Positions 37,744 through 48,820 of a stretch of DNA of 64,000 nucleotides are shown piece by piece (within the stretch, counting starts at the first letter, position 1; each line of letters opens with the position of its first letter). The notes under the pieces were generated by a model that saw only the letters and a list, made by a program, of their open reading frames with translations, did no database searches and was not told where the DNA came from. This DNA comes from Micropterus salmoides (taxonomy: Eukaryota > Chordata > Actinopteri > Centrarchiformes > Centrarchidae), in the NCBI RefSeq assembly GCF_014851395.1, contig NW_024042261.1, positions 35,365,942-35,429,941 of the forward strand, given 5' to 3'. The position numbers were made by a program, and so were the translations under genes.

Positions 37744-39129
37744 CCAATTCCATGTGAATAAAGATAACATGCCTAAATTGGAAATGTGTTGGCCATGAAT
37801 GCAGCAGAAGAGGTGGAATATTATTTATCAGGACAGCAGCATGAAGAACTAAAAATAGAACTAAAAAATAATTTCAGGACCAGTATAATATTCCTACAAT
37901 TTAGATCTTAATCAGGCACAGTGTGCAAGAGCTAACTTTTGTTACATTTGTTACTTTTAGTTACTTGTACTCTGTCTGAGGTGTCTGAGATGTGCAAAGA
38001 TCACTTTTATTATTATAAAATTCCTATTGTCGACCAATGGGCCCACATTCTCACACAAAACAATTTGATGCAGTGCTGAGTTTTGGCTTGGGATCATAAT
38101 GTAGAGGCAGAAAGATAGATGTGCTAGAGTAAGCTACCAAAACAAAATCCAATCTAGTTTGTACTCACAAATCCATGGTTGCCTCCGGGAAGCATGTGCA
38201 GTGGAAAGGTGAAGGGGCAAAATATCTGGCTGGACACTACAACAGTCCAGAGTGAGGAATATCTCTTCCTCAGAGGGTCCATTGAGAGTTTCCTGGTCCT
38301 CTCTGTCTAATGAATACAAGTATCAATCTCCTCAGTCACTTTAATTAACCCAAAGCTTGTCTACTATGTTATACTGTGTTAGCGTCAGCTTGTCTTTTAG
38401 TTAACAACACCTCTAGGCTGCTACCACATTGAGAGCTACACTAATTGCTAACATGCTAATCGTGATTAGCATCACAATTTCTACAAACTGCATCAATTTG
38501 GTCCAGAGTTAAGTATACTAACACATGTTTCCCTTCTGCACTTTGCATTAAGTCCTCAACCAGGGGTACAACTCTGCGTTAAACTCTACGTCATATTTAC
38601 TCGCTCTTTGCCAACGTCCATGTGTCTGCTTGTGAACTAGGCCTGCAACTTCACCCTACACCCTTAGCTCTACAACTTAATTGACAGGTGACTGTGGAAG
38701 TTTACAACCATTATGATGGACAATGGTATGTTTTCTAGGTTAGATTCAGAGTTAGCCACAGTGCATTTCATGCTTACTGATTAAACTATTTGTACTTATT
38801 CACTGTGAGCAGCTGGAACTATTAAAACTAACCGGTATGAAAGCATTCAACATTTTTAACATCCTAAAAGATTATGTATTCATCCATATTTATTCAGTTA
38901 TTCATTCTGTCCACAGAATAAATTTAAGACTAGAATACAAAACATTTCACATGAATTACTTTGTTTGTAGATCTAAAATCATACCGAGCATCTTTTCAAC
39001 CTGATTTTTAAACACATTGATAGTGTGCAGAAGGTTAAAGAAAAGTGTAAATGGGAAATAGGTGTCAAGAGCTACTGAATATACTTTATTTTTAGAAAAT
39101 GTGTTTTGCAAGGTGTTTCTTACGAAAGC
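37744..39129. other. No gene recognised; one short palindrome
   Basis: AT-rich DNA. Contains the near-perfect palindrome ATGCTAATCGTGATTAGCAT at 38453-38472. No coding or transposon evidence. Confidence 0.5.
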
Positions 39130-39410
39130 CCTATGCGGCAATCAATTCAAAAAAAATTTTACTCCGTTTTCCTGTGATAATTGGGTAGTTATCTCAAGAT
39201 AACAAATGTAGTTTTCTTGTGATAACGGGATCATTTTCTCAAGATAAAAAATGTTGTTTTCCTGTGGTAACGGGATAATTTCCTTGAGATCTCGAGATAA
39301 CAAATGTTGTTTTCCTGTGGTAACAGGATAATTTCCTTGTGATCTTGAGATAACAAAACAGTAGTTTAACACAGTGGTTTAATGGTAATTTCAGTGTGAA
39401 CATAAGTGTC

Positions 39411-39470
39411 ACTGGTTAGCTTAGTTGGTAGAGCACAGGGCTCATACTCTTGGTGTGATCCTCACTGAAC
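39411..39470 (+). repeat. tRNA-Met-like sequence, left arm (not a functional tRNA)
   Basis: TTAGCTTAGTTGGTAGAGCA matches a tRNA D-arm/box A, followed by GGCTCATACTC (anticodon-stem region with CAT) and GTGATCCTCAC as a decayed T-arm. It is too short to fold as a complete tRNA, because part of the anticodon/variable region is deleted. Confidence 0.5.
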
Positions 39471-39811
39471 ACCAACTTTTAAAACATTTTTTTTTCATAA
39501 TCCTCTTCAACAAAGTTCTTATGAAGAGACTGTTTCACAAGCTCTCAAAAAAGCATGTGCTGGACTGTGTGCATCCCAGCGATTGGTCCACATCCATCAA
39601 CCTATAGACTTTTTATTTCCCAGGCAGAGGAAATTCCTGTGCCTCTCATTCAGGGGAATCCATTTAACCTCACACATTTCCTGACGGCTATTTTGGAACT
39701 TTTGAAATAGCCGTCGGGAAATGTGTGATTGGATCCCCCTGAATCTCTTCATAACAACTTTGTTGTGGAGGATAATAAAAAACACACAAAAGAAGAAAAA
39801 AGTTGTTGAAT

Positions 39812-39900
39812 GCAGGAGTCAAACCCACAACCCTTGGATTATGAGTCACACTCTACACTACACTCTGGTAGTCTACACTCTACCAAGTAAGCTAACCAGT
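39812..39900 (-). repeat. tRNA-Met-like sequence, right arm (not a functional tRNA)
   Basis: On the minus strand it reads TTAGCTTACTTGGTAGAGTG (box A), then CTCATAATCC (the CAT anticodon loop as in elongator tRNA-Met), then GGGTTTGACTCC (box B). Extra sequence lies between D-arm and anticodon, so the fold is spoiled. It faces the left-arm copy in inverted orientation. Confidence 0.55.
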
Positions 39901-40080
39901 CACACAGAAGAGTGCTCTGAAATTATCCCAAAGAAATGCACTGGCCAACCCGTGTATTTAGCTATGGTTTGTTATCTCGAGATTACAAGAACAGTTTCAT
40001 TATCTCAGGATCACAAGATAAATATCCCATTATCACGGGAAAAGGGAATAAAAAAATATTTGAATGGATGGCCACTTAGA

Positions 40081-42866
40081 GCTTCTGTAGTTTCACATTC
40101 TGCTTCTGTAAATTTTAGGATATAGCCAACTCTTAAAAACACAGACATTCAACTATTAATGTAACTCTAGAGGTTACTGTACAGAACACAAAAACCTTGA
40201 ACCTGCTGAAAAATACCATAGAAGGATAAATTAGCCTACAGGGACCACTCACTGGCACAGTAGAGCAGTCTACATGGAGCTCTTGAGGGCCTAAAATGAC
40301 CTGACATACAAAATTACACACATGCACACCCAGAAAGACACATGCCCACATGCAGTCACAACACACATATGACTCACACACATAACCACACTCACAGTAA
40401 AACACAAATATATACACACGTAATAACCACCATATAGTACCTGACTCATCAGATCCTTTACAACAGCACCATTATTAGCTCAGGCTGAGTACAGTCTCAC
40501 TGGGAGAGTCCAACACACGCAGAGACGAACACAGCCATCATTAATTTAATGAGACGCTACAAACATGAGCCAGAGGTCGTCCCCATTCTGGAGAAGACTT
40601 GTGGGATGAACCACCATTATAGTAAATCGAGCTAATGACAGGATTAACGCCAACGGATTAAACATAACTAAGCTCTTGTTTGCATGAGGCATAGCTTTCT
40701 TGGCATTTAGTGCAAAATTTAAGGGCTCTAAGTAAACACAGCACAGCTTTTAGTGCTTTTAGGAACAAGTAGAAAAGTCAACAACCCTACAATGACAGGG
40801 AGAACAGGAAACAGTCACATTCAGTCTACTGCTTAGAAAACTCCATCCTTTAGTATGATGCCAACAAGGATTTTGGGGAAACGGGGCCGGCCATAGTCTT
40901 TTCAGGTCTGTGGTGAAATCCTTGATCCTTTCTGGCATCAGTTCAAACCACGAATAGTTTCAGTCACTTCTTAGAGTTGGTCTTGTGCCCTGTATCAGTG
41001 GCTTTCCAATTCACTGAGATGCTGCAATGTCGGCATCCCAGACTGACGTGTGTCGCATGCATTAGCTGTGTAACGCACAGTCCAATCACAATGTACAAAT
41101 GTTTACCTTTGCTTTTGCTTCTTCATTTATTGCTTACAGATCTACAAATGCTTTTTGTAATCCAGGAAGCACATCAATCATTACCATATTTGAACTACTG
41201 CTACGCCACCTGCAGACGCCATGGCCATGGTCAAAAAACTGTAAGCCTCACCTATTTGCAACACACCTGACTAATTACCTTCACTGTACAAATGCAGTCC
41301 CAGTACTGATAACTGCCCCCAGTGTATTGGCAACACTCATAGCCTCCTAAGCTCATCAATACCAACATGAGTTGGAGCGGGTGCATTTAATGAATAACAA
41401 ATAATATTATTTTGCATCATTCAGTTTGTTCTTGAATTTAGCGGTCAAACCACTATTCCAATCAGAACAGGCATAATCAAAATATTACAGTATCAATGGT
41501 GACACAAGTTCTTAAGAAAAAAGTAAAAAGCCTTGTTATGTGAAACAGCTCTGCTAGCAGTATTTTCTTAGCAACAAATAATTTATGAATGCCCCCCACC
41601 GCTCAAGAATTACTGGTTAATCTAAAAAGTAAAGCATCTATGTGCATGTTAACTGTCACAAAAAAAAATTATTGAAAAATGCACAACCAGAGATGAAAGT
41701 GTCATCAAATGGCAAGAGTCTACAAGATGAAAGCCTTAAAGACTTCACATCATGATTTATGACAGAGTGTCTCTGCGGCTTGTGGAGGTGGACAGCGTTA
41801 AATGGTGAACTTGCATCTTCAGCAGCAGCCTCACAAACTGTATTTGGGCCCCCAGGAAACAGTATGATTACACACTGAGTAAAACAAATCCTTGGTTTTG
41901 AATTAAGGAAATAATTTTTTGGCAAATGATTAAATAACAAAGTCTCTGGCAGCCATGTTGGAGTATTTCATGTTTTCGATGACGTTTGTTAAAACCTCTT
42001 AAACTCTAGCCCCATACCCAGGAAAATAGACCCAAAATAACACTCCAAAGATGAGTCAGGAAAAATTCCTCAACTATAAGGCTTATATGCACATTTCTGG
42101 TCTCCTATGACCGGTAAAAAAAATAGAGACAGCTGTTCCACTTCGTAATTCGTTTACAGTAATGTAACATTGGACAGACTCCCAAAACAGCAAAATAAAG
42201 TGTCTCAACTAGAAAAAGTCACAAATGTTTGAGATTCAATAAGGCAGTTGTGTATGTCAGGGTCCGCTTGTGGAGGCAGACTGAAAGAACACTCATCATC
42301 CCCTGTTTCTTTAATTGTTTCAATATGATGTTGATTGTCAGTGACATAACTTAATAAGAGATGCAAAATGAAGGAACAGGAAAAAAAATATATATTTGAC
42401 AACCATTCTAGATTTAGTACAAAAATTACAAAAGTAAATAATGGGCGGGATCATCCGCATAGAGAGTTCAGCAGCCTTTGTACACATCTGGTCTTTCCAC
42501 AATTTAGTCTCCTGTTGTCTGTTTTTATTATTTGTATTTTTGGGTCAGGTGGCTCATTTGTTCTCTTCTCCCTTAAATCTGTTACTGTTCAACATCGTGT
42601 TAAACCTTTTGGTGCCTCCAGCCTTTTATCTTTGTGCTCCCATTGTTTTAAACCAGAGCAGCTCCATTACCTGAGCCACTCAGAAAAGAGAAGTAGTTTC
42701 ACTGTGTTGACCCAGCATAAATGCAGTCGTTATTGGGCATATCAATGAGAACACTGCAGCTTCTCTGTGCTTGATGGAAATACATTTATGCAAATCTGAA
42801 CAGAAGTTAATTAGGTGGAAAATTGTCTGCTGGGTGATTTGAGTTTCTGTCTTACATGGAACTTGC

Positions 42867-42868
<2 letters not shown>
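40081..42868. other. No gene recognised
   Basis: AT-rich DNA with CA-rich patches near 40315-40400. The frames at 40977-41270 and 42368-42748 show no domain. No transposon ends recognised. Confidence 0.5.

Positions 42869-42908
<40 letters not shown>
42869..42908. repeat. (TG)n microsatellite
   Basis: About 20 uninterrupted TG units. Confidence 0.96.
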
Positions 42909-42909
<1 letters not shown>

Positions 42910-43118
42910 TGAAGGCTGTATTTTGTTTTACAACCTGTTGCTCTCCTGGTTTTGTAAAGTGCCCTTTACTCACAAATTTAAAGGATAAAGCTAAGATTCT
43001 TTAGTTTCTGTCTGTGTCTATTGGTATACCTAAATGAACTCCGAACAGAAAATTACCTCGCACATCTATAATGTGAGAGGTGCGTTAGAGGGGCACGAGT
43101 AGGTCAAAAGTTACAAAG

Positions 43119-43255
43119 AAACTCCCACACACCGTCTGACTTGCAAAAATAAATTCATAAGCTGGCAACATTACCTTAAGGTCTAGTACAGAAACACTGA
43201 CCTTAAGGTCTAGTACCGAATTTATTTTTGCAAGTCAGAGAGTGTGTGGGAGTTT
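43119..43255. mobile_element. Compact hairpin element (short MITE)
   Basis: Two 38-bp arms (43119-43156 and 43218-43255) are reverse complements with about two mismatches. The arm core is CTGACTTGCAAAAATAAATT. The 61-bp spacer holds an 18-bp direct repeat of ACCTTAAGGTCTAGTAC (43173-43190 and 43200-43217), each including the palindrome CCTTAAGG. It has no coding capacity. I do not recognise the family. Confidence 0.65.
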
Positions 43256-43869
43256 TTTTGCAAACCTAAATGAACTGCACAATGTTCAGTGCATGGTCTG
43301 CCACACGACAAGAAGACCAAAGCGAGCTGACCCCAACCACATGATGAATGGAGTGGCACCTGAAAACTAGTTGAGTTCACTGCTGTTCAGGTGAGGCCTG
43401 CAACCCAAGGCTTTCAGTGTATGTCGAGGCCTGTTAGTATCTGGTACAGTCATAAGGCTCAGTGGTAATTAAATTCCCTAGAACTACCAAGAAAACATAC
43501 CAGTACCACCTGTACTAGGGCACAAATGTAAACACAAACTCACCTGTCATGCCCCAGCAACAGTTACATTCAGTATTTTCATCTGTGGCAGGAAGTTGTT
43601 GTATTTTGCAACAGTACAGAGATAGGAGCATAGACAGTTGCAGTTCAGCTTCTGGCCACTAGTGGCAGCCCTGAGCCCCAGCGCTCCAGTTCATATCCAT
43701 AATGCAAAGAAGACGGCGCATCAGTGTTGCATTGAAGGAGCTACTCCTATGAACACAGTCAGTGTAGTTTAGTAAACCAGAGAGACAGATTTTTTTTGGC
43801 ATATTTTAGGTGATTTAATTATTGTTGTCATTCTCTTTAATGTGTTGTGTCTTATCCTCAGTAGTGCAA
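43256..43869. other. No gene recognised
   Basis: Spacer between the hairpin element and the SINE. Nothing recognised. Confidence 0.5.
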
Positions 43870-44070
43870 TTACATTTACATTTATTCATTTCGCTGACAA
43901 TTTTATCCAAAGTGACTTACAATTGATATGTATGTCAGAGATTGCAGGCCTGTGAAGCAACTAGGGGTTAAGCGTCTTGCGCATGGACACATTGGTGGAT
44001 ATGTCACAGTGGGAACTGAACCAAGGTCTCTCACACCAAAGACTCTTATCCACTGCTCCATCGCCACCCC
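43870..44070 (-). mobile_element. tRNA-derived SINE (minus strand)
   Basis: On the minus strand it starts GGGGTGGCGATGGAGCAGTG (box A region, 44045-44070), followed by box B-like TTGGTTCAGTTCCC (44011-44025), a body containing CAATGTGTCC and CTTAACCCCTAGTTGC, and a tail AATTGTAAGTCACTTTGGAT ... AAATGAATAAATG at 43870-43925. The tail is the type shared with L2/CR1-like LINEs that mobilise such SINEs (V-SINE-like). It is full length but diverged. Confidence 0.85.
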
Positions 44071-47000
44071 ATAATGGACAATACAGTTGTATTGAATTGT
44101 ATTTTCAGTCTCTTGGCAGATGAGATGAGCACAAGGACACAGATCACACTAAGTCACACTAATTATGTTCAATGTACTAAAGACATGTGTTACATTGTGA
44201 TTTAAATCCTCTTTTGGATGATAGTGGAGTTTTCTGGCACAGAAACATAAACTGTGTGAGGGTGTGGCTACACAGCACAACACTTTCTGGCAGATAAATC
44301 CAGAGGTATTATTGGTCTTTTCATTTATTTGTTGAAAATAAACAGACAGTAGTCCTGTCCTTTAACGTGACAGCTGCTTCAGTGCAGCTGCTCAACTTAA
44401 AGGCCTGTGGTTCTACTGGGCAGCTCCCGGCTGAGAGTTTGTGTGACGGCACTAAAACAGAAGAACTTTTGTGCCTGGTATTTCACTCCCTGGGTAAATA
44501 AAAAAGTAAATAAAGTTTAAAATAACGACTCCAATAAGCTCTGTCTGAATCCCTGCTCCCCCAGCTGTCAATCTGGAAGTAAAGCTATGGTGAGAGGAGC
44601 TGAGGAACTCTGGTGACTTCCTCCATCAAACTTCATCTCATCTTGGCTCATCCACATCGTGTTAAAGTTTCTCTCACTTTCTTTTAGAGTAACTTTAGAC
44701 ATGTTGCTTAACATGATACACTCTGTGCTCTGCACACACACTCATACAACCTTCCTTCTCTCTGCACGTCACTCTTCAGTAAATGGAAGTTTTTGGAATT
44801 TCAGTCCTGTCACAACATTGCTTCATGCTGCTTTAAATTTAAAGTCTGGCTACATTTCAGAAGTCAGTCAAAACCCTAAAAGTTCTAAGTCCAAAAATAT
44901 GCATAAAACATATTTCCATTTCACTTTTAGCCATTGCAGATAGTTGATATTTAGCCAAAGCATTGAGATATATCAGCCATTTATAGTAGATGTTTGCCCC
45001 CACCCAGTTGAATGGAATTTCTTTTGTGATGATTCATGCATCCAAACATGACATTTGAAAAAATCAATAGCAGCATATCATTTTTAGAAACAATGTCTTG
45101 ATTACTTATGATAATCCAGTGTCAACAGTTTTCATTTGGAACTTAATTATAAGAAACATATTCCTTTAGGAAGGTAGAAAATAAAGTACAAAACTCCTGA
45201 CAGTGGAGACTGTGGTTTATGCTGAGTAACCTGGACGATGTTTCTGGAACAACATACTGTTATTGACTTTTCCAAATTTAATTTTGCACCGCAAATGAAA
45301 TGCCATTCACTTCTATGCTGCCTGTGTTTTGTCTTTACTTTCATGAGAGTGTGTATTTGTGTGTTTCTTCAGCATTTGTCTGCTAGGGCCTTTAAACCAC
45401 ATTCAGCCTCTGTTAACAGCAAAATGTTGTGTATTATTAATTAAATTGATATAAAAAATGTGCATGTGTGTTGTATTCATGCTGAGAGAGAGAGACTATG
45501 TGCCGTTCAGTGTCAGGCTGCAGCACTCTAAAACAAAGCCTTCTGAGTCGTCCGTGACAGGCTGAGAGGAAGAGAGGGATGATGGGATGAACAAGTGACA
45601 GAAAACAAGTGAGAGACTGAGAAGGGCCGGAGGGGACAGACAGAGAAATGAAAGAGAGCGGCTGTGTAATGAGAGGGGGGGACACGAACTCAACAAAAAC
45701 AGAAGCAAGTCTACACAGAGAGAGGTATATGTGACACATATACACACAGGCGACCCACTGTCCTGTCCTGTCTAGCATTTGTGCATGGTTGAGGCAGTTA
45801 CTCACAGGGGAAGCTGGAGAGACTTCAGAGGGAGAAATGACAGAAAGAAAGCAAGAAGAAGAGAGAACGAGAAGCAGAAAAAGTTTGTCAGAGAGTAAAA
45901 AGCTGTGTGTCTTAAGCTGTGTTCAGGACGACATTAGTACTGCGTCAGCCTCCTAAGACCACTGTGTTGGCACAGTTGGTGGTTCTGATGCAGAGGGTAT
46001 GATATATAAATGGCTGTGCATTGTTTTGGCATCTAATAAGCCTTCAAACTTGTGAATCCAATACTCAAACTGGCTTTCCTTGATCATTTTCTATCTCCTT
46101 ACCTGTACCTGGAGCAACACCTACTCAGCTCCTTGTGTTTTCCAACTGTGCTAATGGATACCTGAATACCCTGTGCGTGTGAATATGGCCACAGTGTCTC
46201 TTTTACATCCCTCATTCTCAGTCTCTGTTGCACTTTCACTTGACATAGTGGCGGATTTAAAGGAGCAGCACTTAGTCAGATCTAAGGTAAGTACATCTGA
46301 GGCAGGTAGGTGTTGCATCTCCACCAAATCTTCTTGAACTAGGAGACCCCTTGAATCTCACAAACACACAGTTACAAGTAATATTACTGCTGACTTTCAT
46401 CTCTCTGAGCCTGGGGCAAAAACTTTGACTGGTAAGTCATAAGACTGATGATGCATATAAGCAACAAGAAAACTCAAAACGAATATGAATGAAGGAGTAC
46501 AATGAAAAAAAGCAGTGCTGGAGACCCAAACTGCCTGTCTACAATACCCTGAGCACGTGTTTATATTAGTACCACTAATATAGATGTTCACCTTCTTTTG
46601 AATAATCTATGAGTCAGTTGCCTCCAGGCTTAAACAGTCCTTTTCATTGCCTTGTGTTATGATCTTCCTCTTATGACTGAAGTGATTAGATTAGAAATTA
46701 AGAGGTAGTAGTTAGCAGTTAGTACAGAGGTTGTTTTTTTTTACATTTGAGGTGAGAAACTGGATCCAGTTTGTATCGGGGTGAAACGGGTCAACAAAAT
46801 ATGGTGTTTTCCCCCCTGAAATGACCACTATTGATTGCTACGGACCCAGTGTCGGAACCCATCGGCTAATCGTCTGACGATATTTATCAATGTGTGAAGG
46901 TATCAAAGCAGTTTATTTATCATTATACAACACAAGCTTGTACAACAAAATGAAAGTCCCTTCAAGCTACACACATAGAACTCAACAGATAATTAAATGT

Positions 47001-48634
47001 ATATTAGAATATGGTAACATATAAATTATACAATATATGCAGTTATTTATATACATATAAATACATCCAGCAAATAATTCTGCAGTCCATTTTTTGAATT
47101 TGCATCTGCGAGAATGTAAACAGCAGCAACAAGATAGTAATATGGTTTTAATCTTCACATAAAAAGTCTGATATTTAGGAATCATGGGTGTCCACATCTG
47201 TTTACTGAGATTACTACAGACACTTTTTCACTGAAGAATGAATGTATTTATTTTGTGTATGTGATTGCAAATCACATTCTCTTTTATTTTGCTTTCTAGT
47301 TTTGTTGACCTTTTTTATTGTGCAGTGGTGCTTTTAAGTGCTATGAGAATCTCCATCTTGCTGAACAGCAGCCTTTTAAATAGCAGAAGCTATTACTCGT
47401 CATGCTCATTTCACAACACCCATGTTAGTTTTTTGTTTGCCCTCTGGGTTTGATTATATGACAAAACAGCTCATGGATGCAGAACTGACTGATGGCTGAG
47501 ATTTTCTGACACTTGCAGCTTCTCCTCCACCATCACACAGCAGCAGTTTTTGTGCAGTTTTTTATTCCAAAGTCGATCATGAGCAGACTGCATACCCAAA
47601 TTTGAGTGTGACATTTTAAAAAAAATGAGGCTTAGACTAACAGATTATTGGAAGATCTCCATCCATTTCCACACAGTGGTTGCTAGTCCTCCTTGGGGCC
47701 ACATAAAATAATATTAAATTTAAAAGTGTCCTACAAATATTCAACCTGTTTGTTATTCTCTGGACGTTTTAATCGTTAAAATACCAAACTCTGAATTATT
47801 ATTATTTTTCCTTTCTGTGCCTGTGTGAACATATCAAAGGCTTTTTTAAAATGTGGGTGCATTAGTAGTTTTTTTCAATCAGTGTTTTGGATTAATTTAC
47901 AAATGTCTTCACTTGTTTATCAGTCAGCAGCCTCTCTGTCCTCTCCTCTTTTTCTCTTATCATGGTCTCTTATCCTGCATTCACATAAACATATGCCACT
48001 AAGAAATGGCAAGAGTTTAATTTTTCCAAAATGAACCGGACATGTTCAGTGTACCTGGTGGTGACCTTTAAATGGTAGGTGATGGATTGTTTCATTTACT
48101 GCTCCTGCTGCTGCTGGTTTTCACCTCAGGTGCTTATGAAGATTGCTGTGGTAGTGTTTGGTTCGCTCTAAGAATTATTACAAACTGTGTTATTTTCCAA
48201 CATTAGGTTCTTAATTGCTTTATTTAAGTTGTTTGTGGTGTTATTTTTTGTTGCAAGGTGTTTGTGACCAACAAAGGTACTTGCTAATACTGACCTACTG
48301 TTAAAGGGGAGCATGCACCATGCTACTCTTATTCTTTTTTATACTTTTCTGTACTTTGCTGTATCTATACTAGAGATATCTAAGATAATGTTTTTTTAAC
48401 TGATAATCTGAAAGCTCCCAGATTTGATAATGTACAAGTAAAAAAAGGGACCTCTAGATGATAAAAGTATGGTAACATTAAAAGCATTAGGAGGCACAGC
48501 ATAGTTATTGGTTTTACCCTATCAACTACATTACACACCATAGTTTAGTTAATCATGTGTGACACTGCAACTTTTGAAAAGACATTCAAAAGAACACCGA
48601 CACAGCAGGAAGGTTGAGAGAAAACAATTTAAAT
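44071..48634. other. No gene recognised; purine tracts
   Basis: Purine-rich blocks at 45485-45720 and 45800-45905 explain the minus-strand frames at 45437-45805 and 45496-45747. Elsewhere it is AT-rich with no recognised features. Confidence 0.5.
45485..45905. repeat. Polypurine (A/G-rich) region
   Basis: Two blocks of GAGA/GGAAG-rich sequence separated by about 80 bp of mixed sequence. Confidence 0.6.
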
Positions 48635-48820
48635 GTGGGTGGTGATGGTGCATTGGATAAGACACATGCCTTTGGTGTGAGAGACCCGGGTTCAACTCCC
48701 CACTGTGACACATCCACCAATGTGTCCCTGAGCAAGACACTTAACCCTTAGTTGCTCCAGAGGCTTGCGACCTCTGACCTATATAGCAATTGTAAGTCGC
48801 TTTGATGAATAAATGAAAAT
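48635..48820 (+). mobile_element. tRNA-derived SINE (plus strand) with shortened tail
   Basis: Same family as the minus-strand SINE at 43870-44070: GGTGATGGTGCATTGGATAA head (box A, about 48646-48662), box B GGGTTCAACTCCC (48688-48700), body with CAATGTGTCCCTGAGCAAGA and CTTAACCCTTAGTTGCTCC, and tail CAATTGTAAGTCGCTTTGAT. The segment GGATAAAAGCNTCAGCTAA present in the related copy near 60170 is missing here, so the tail carries a deletion of about 18-20 bp. Confidence 0.9.

Larger units (their letters stand above)
39130..40080. mobile_element. Large imperfect palindrome (foldback element) with tRNA-like arms
   Basis: The two halves are reverse complements for most of their length. The outer ends share GGC-ATC-ATTCAAA (from about 39137, and to about 40073). 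Next come segments rich in TTATCTCGAGATAAC-like phrases and TTTTCCTGTGATAA (39160-39350 against 39965-40045), then tRNA-Met-like sequences (39411-39470 against 39812-39900), then ATCCTC..AACAAAGTT.TTATGAAGAGA (39500-39530 against 39740-39775). The innermost hairpin is centred on about 39698, with stem CGACGGCTATTT-type sequence and a loop of about 9 bases. No protein is encoded. It resembles a long-inverted-repeat MITE of teleosts. The class (hAT-like or other) is not resolved. Confidence 0.75.

Noticed and set aside
39411..39900. Functional tRNA-Met genes
   Set aside because: Both tRNA-like segments lack a complete cloverleaf: one has an internal deletion, the other extra sequence between D-arm and anticodon.
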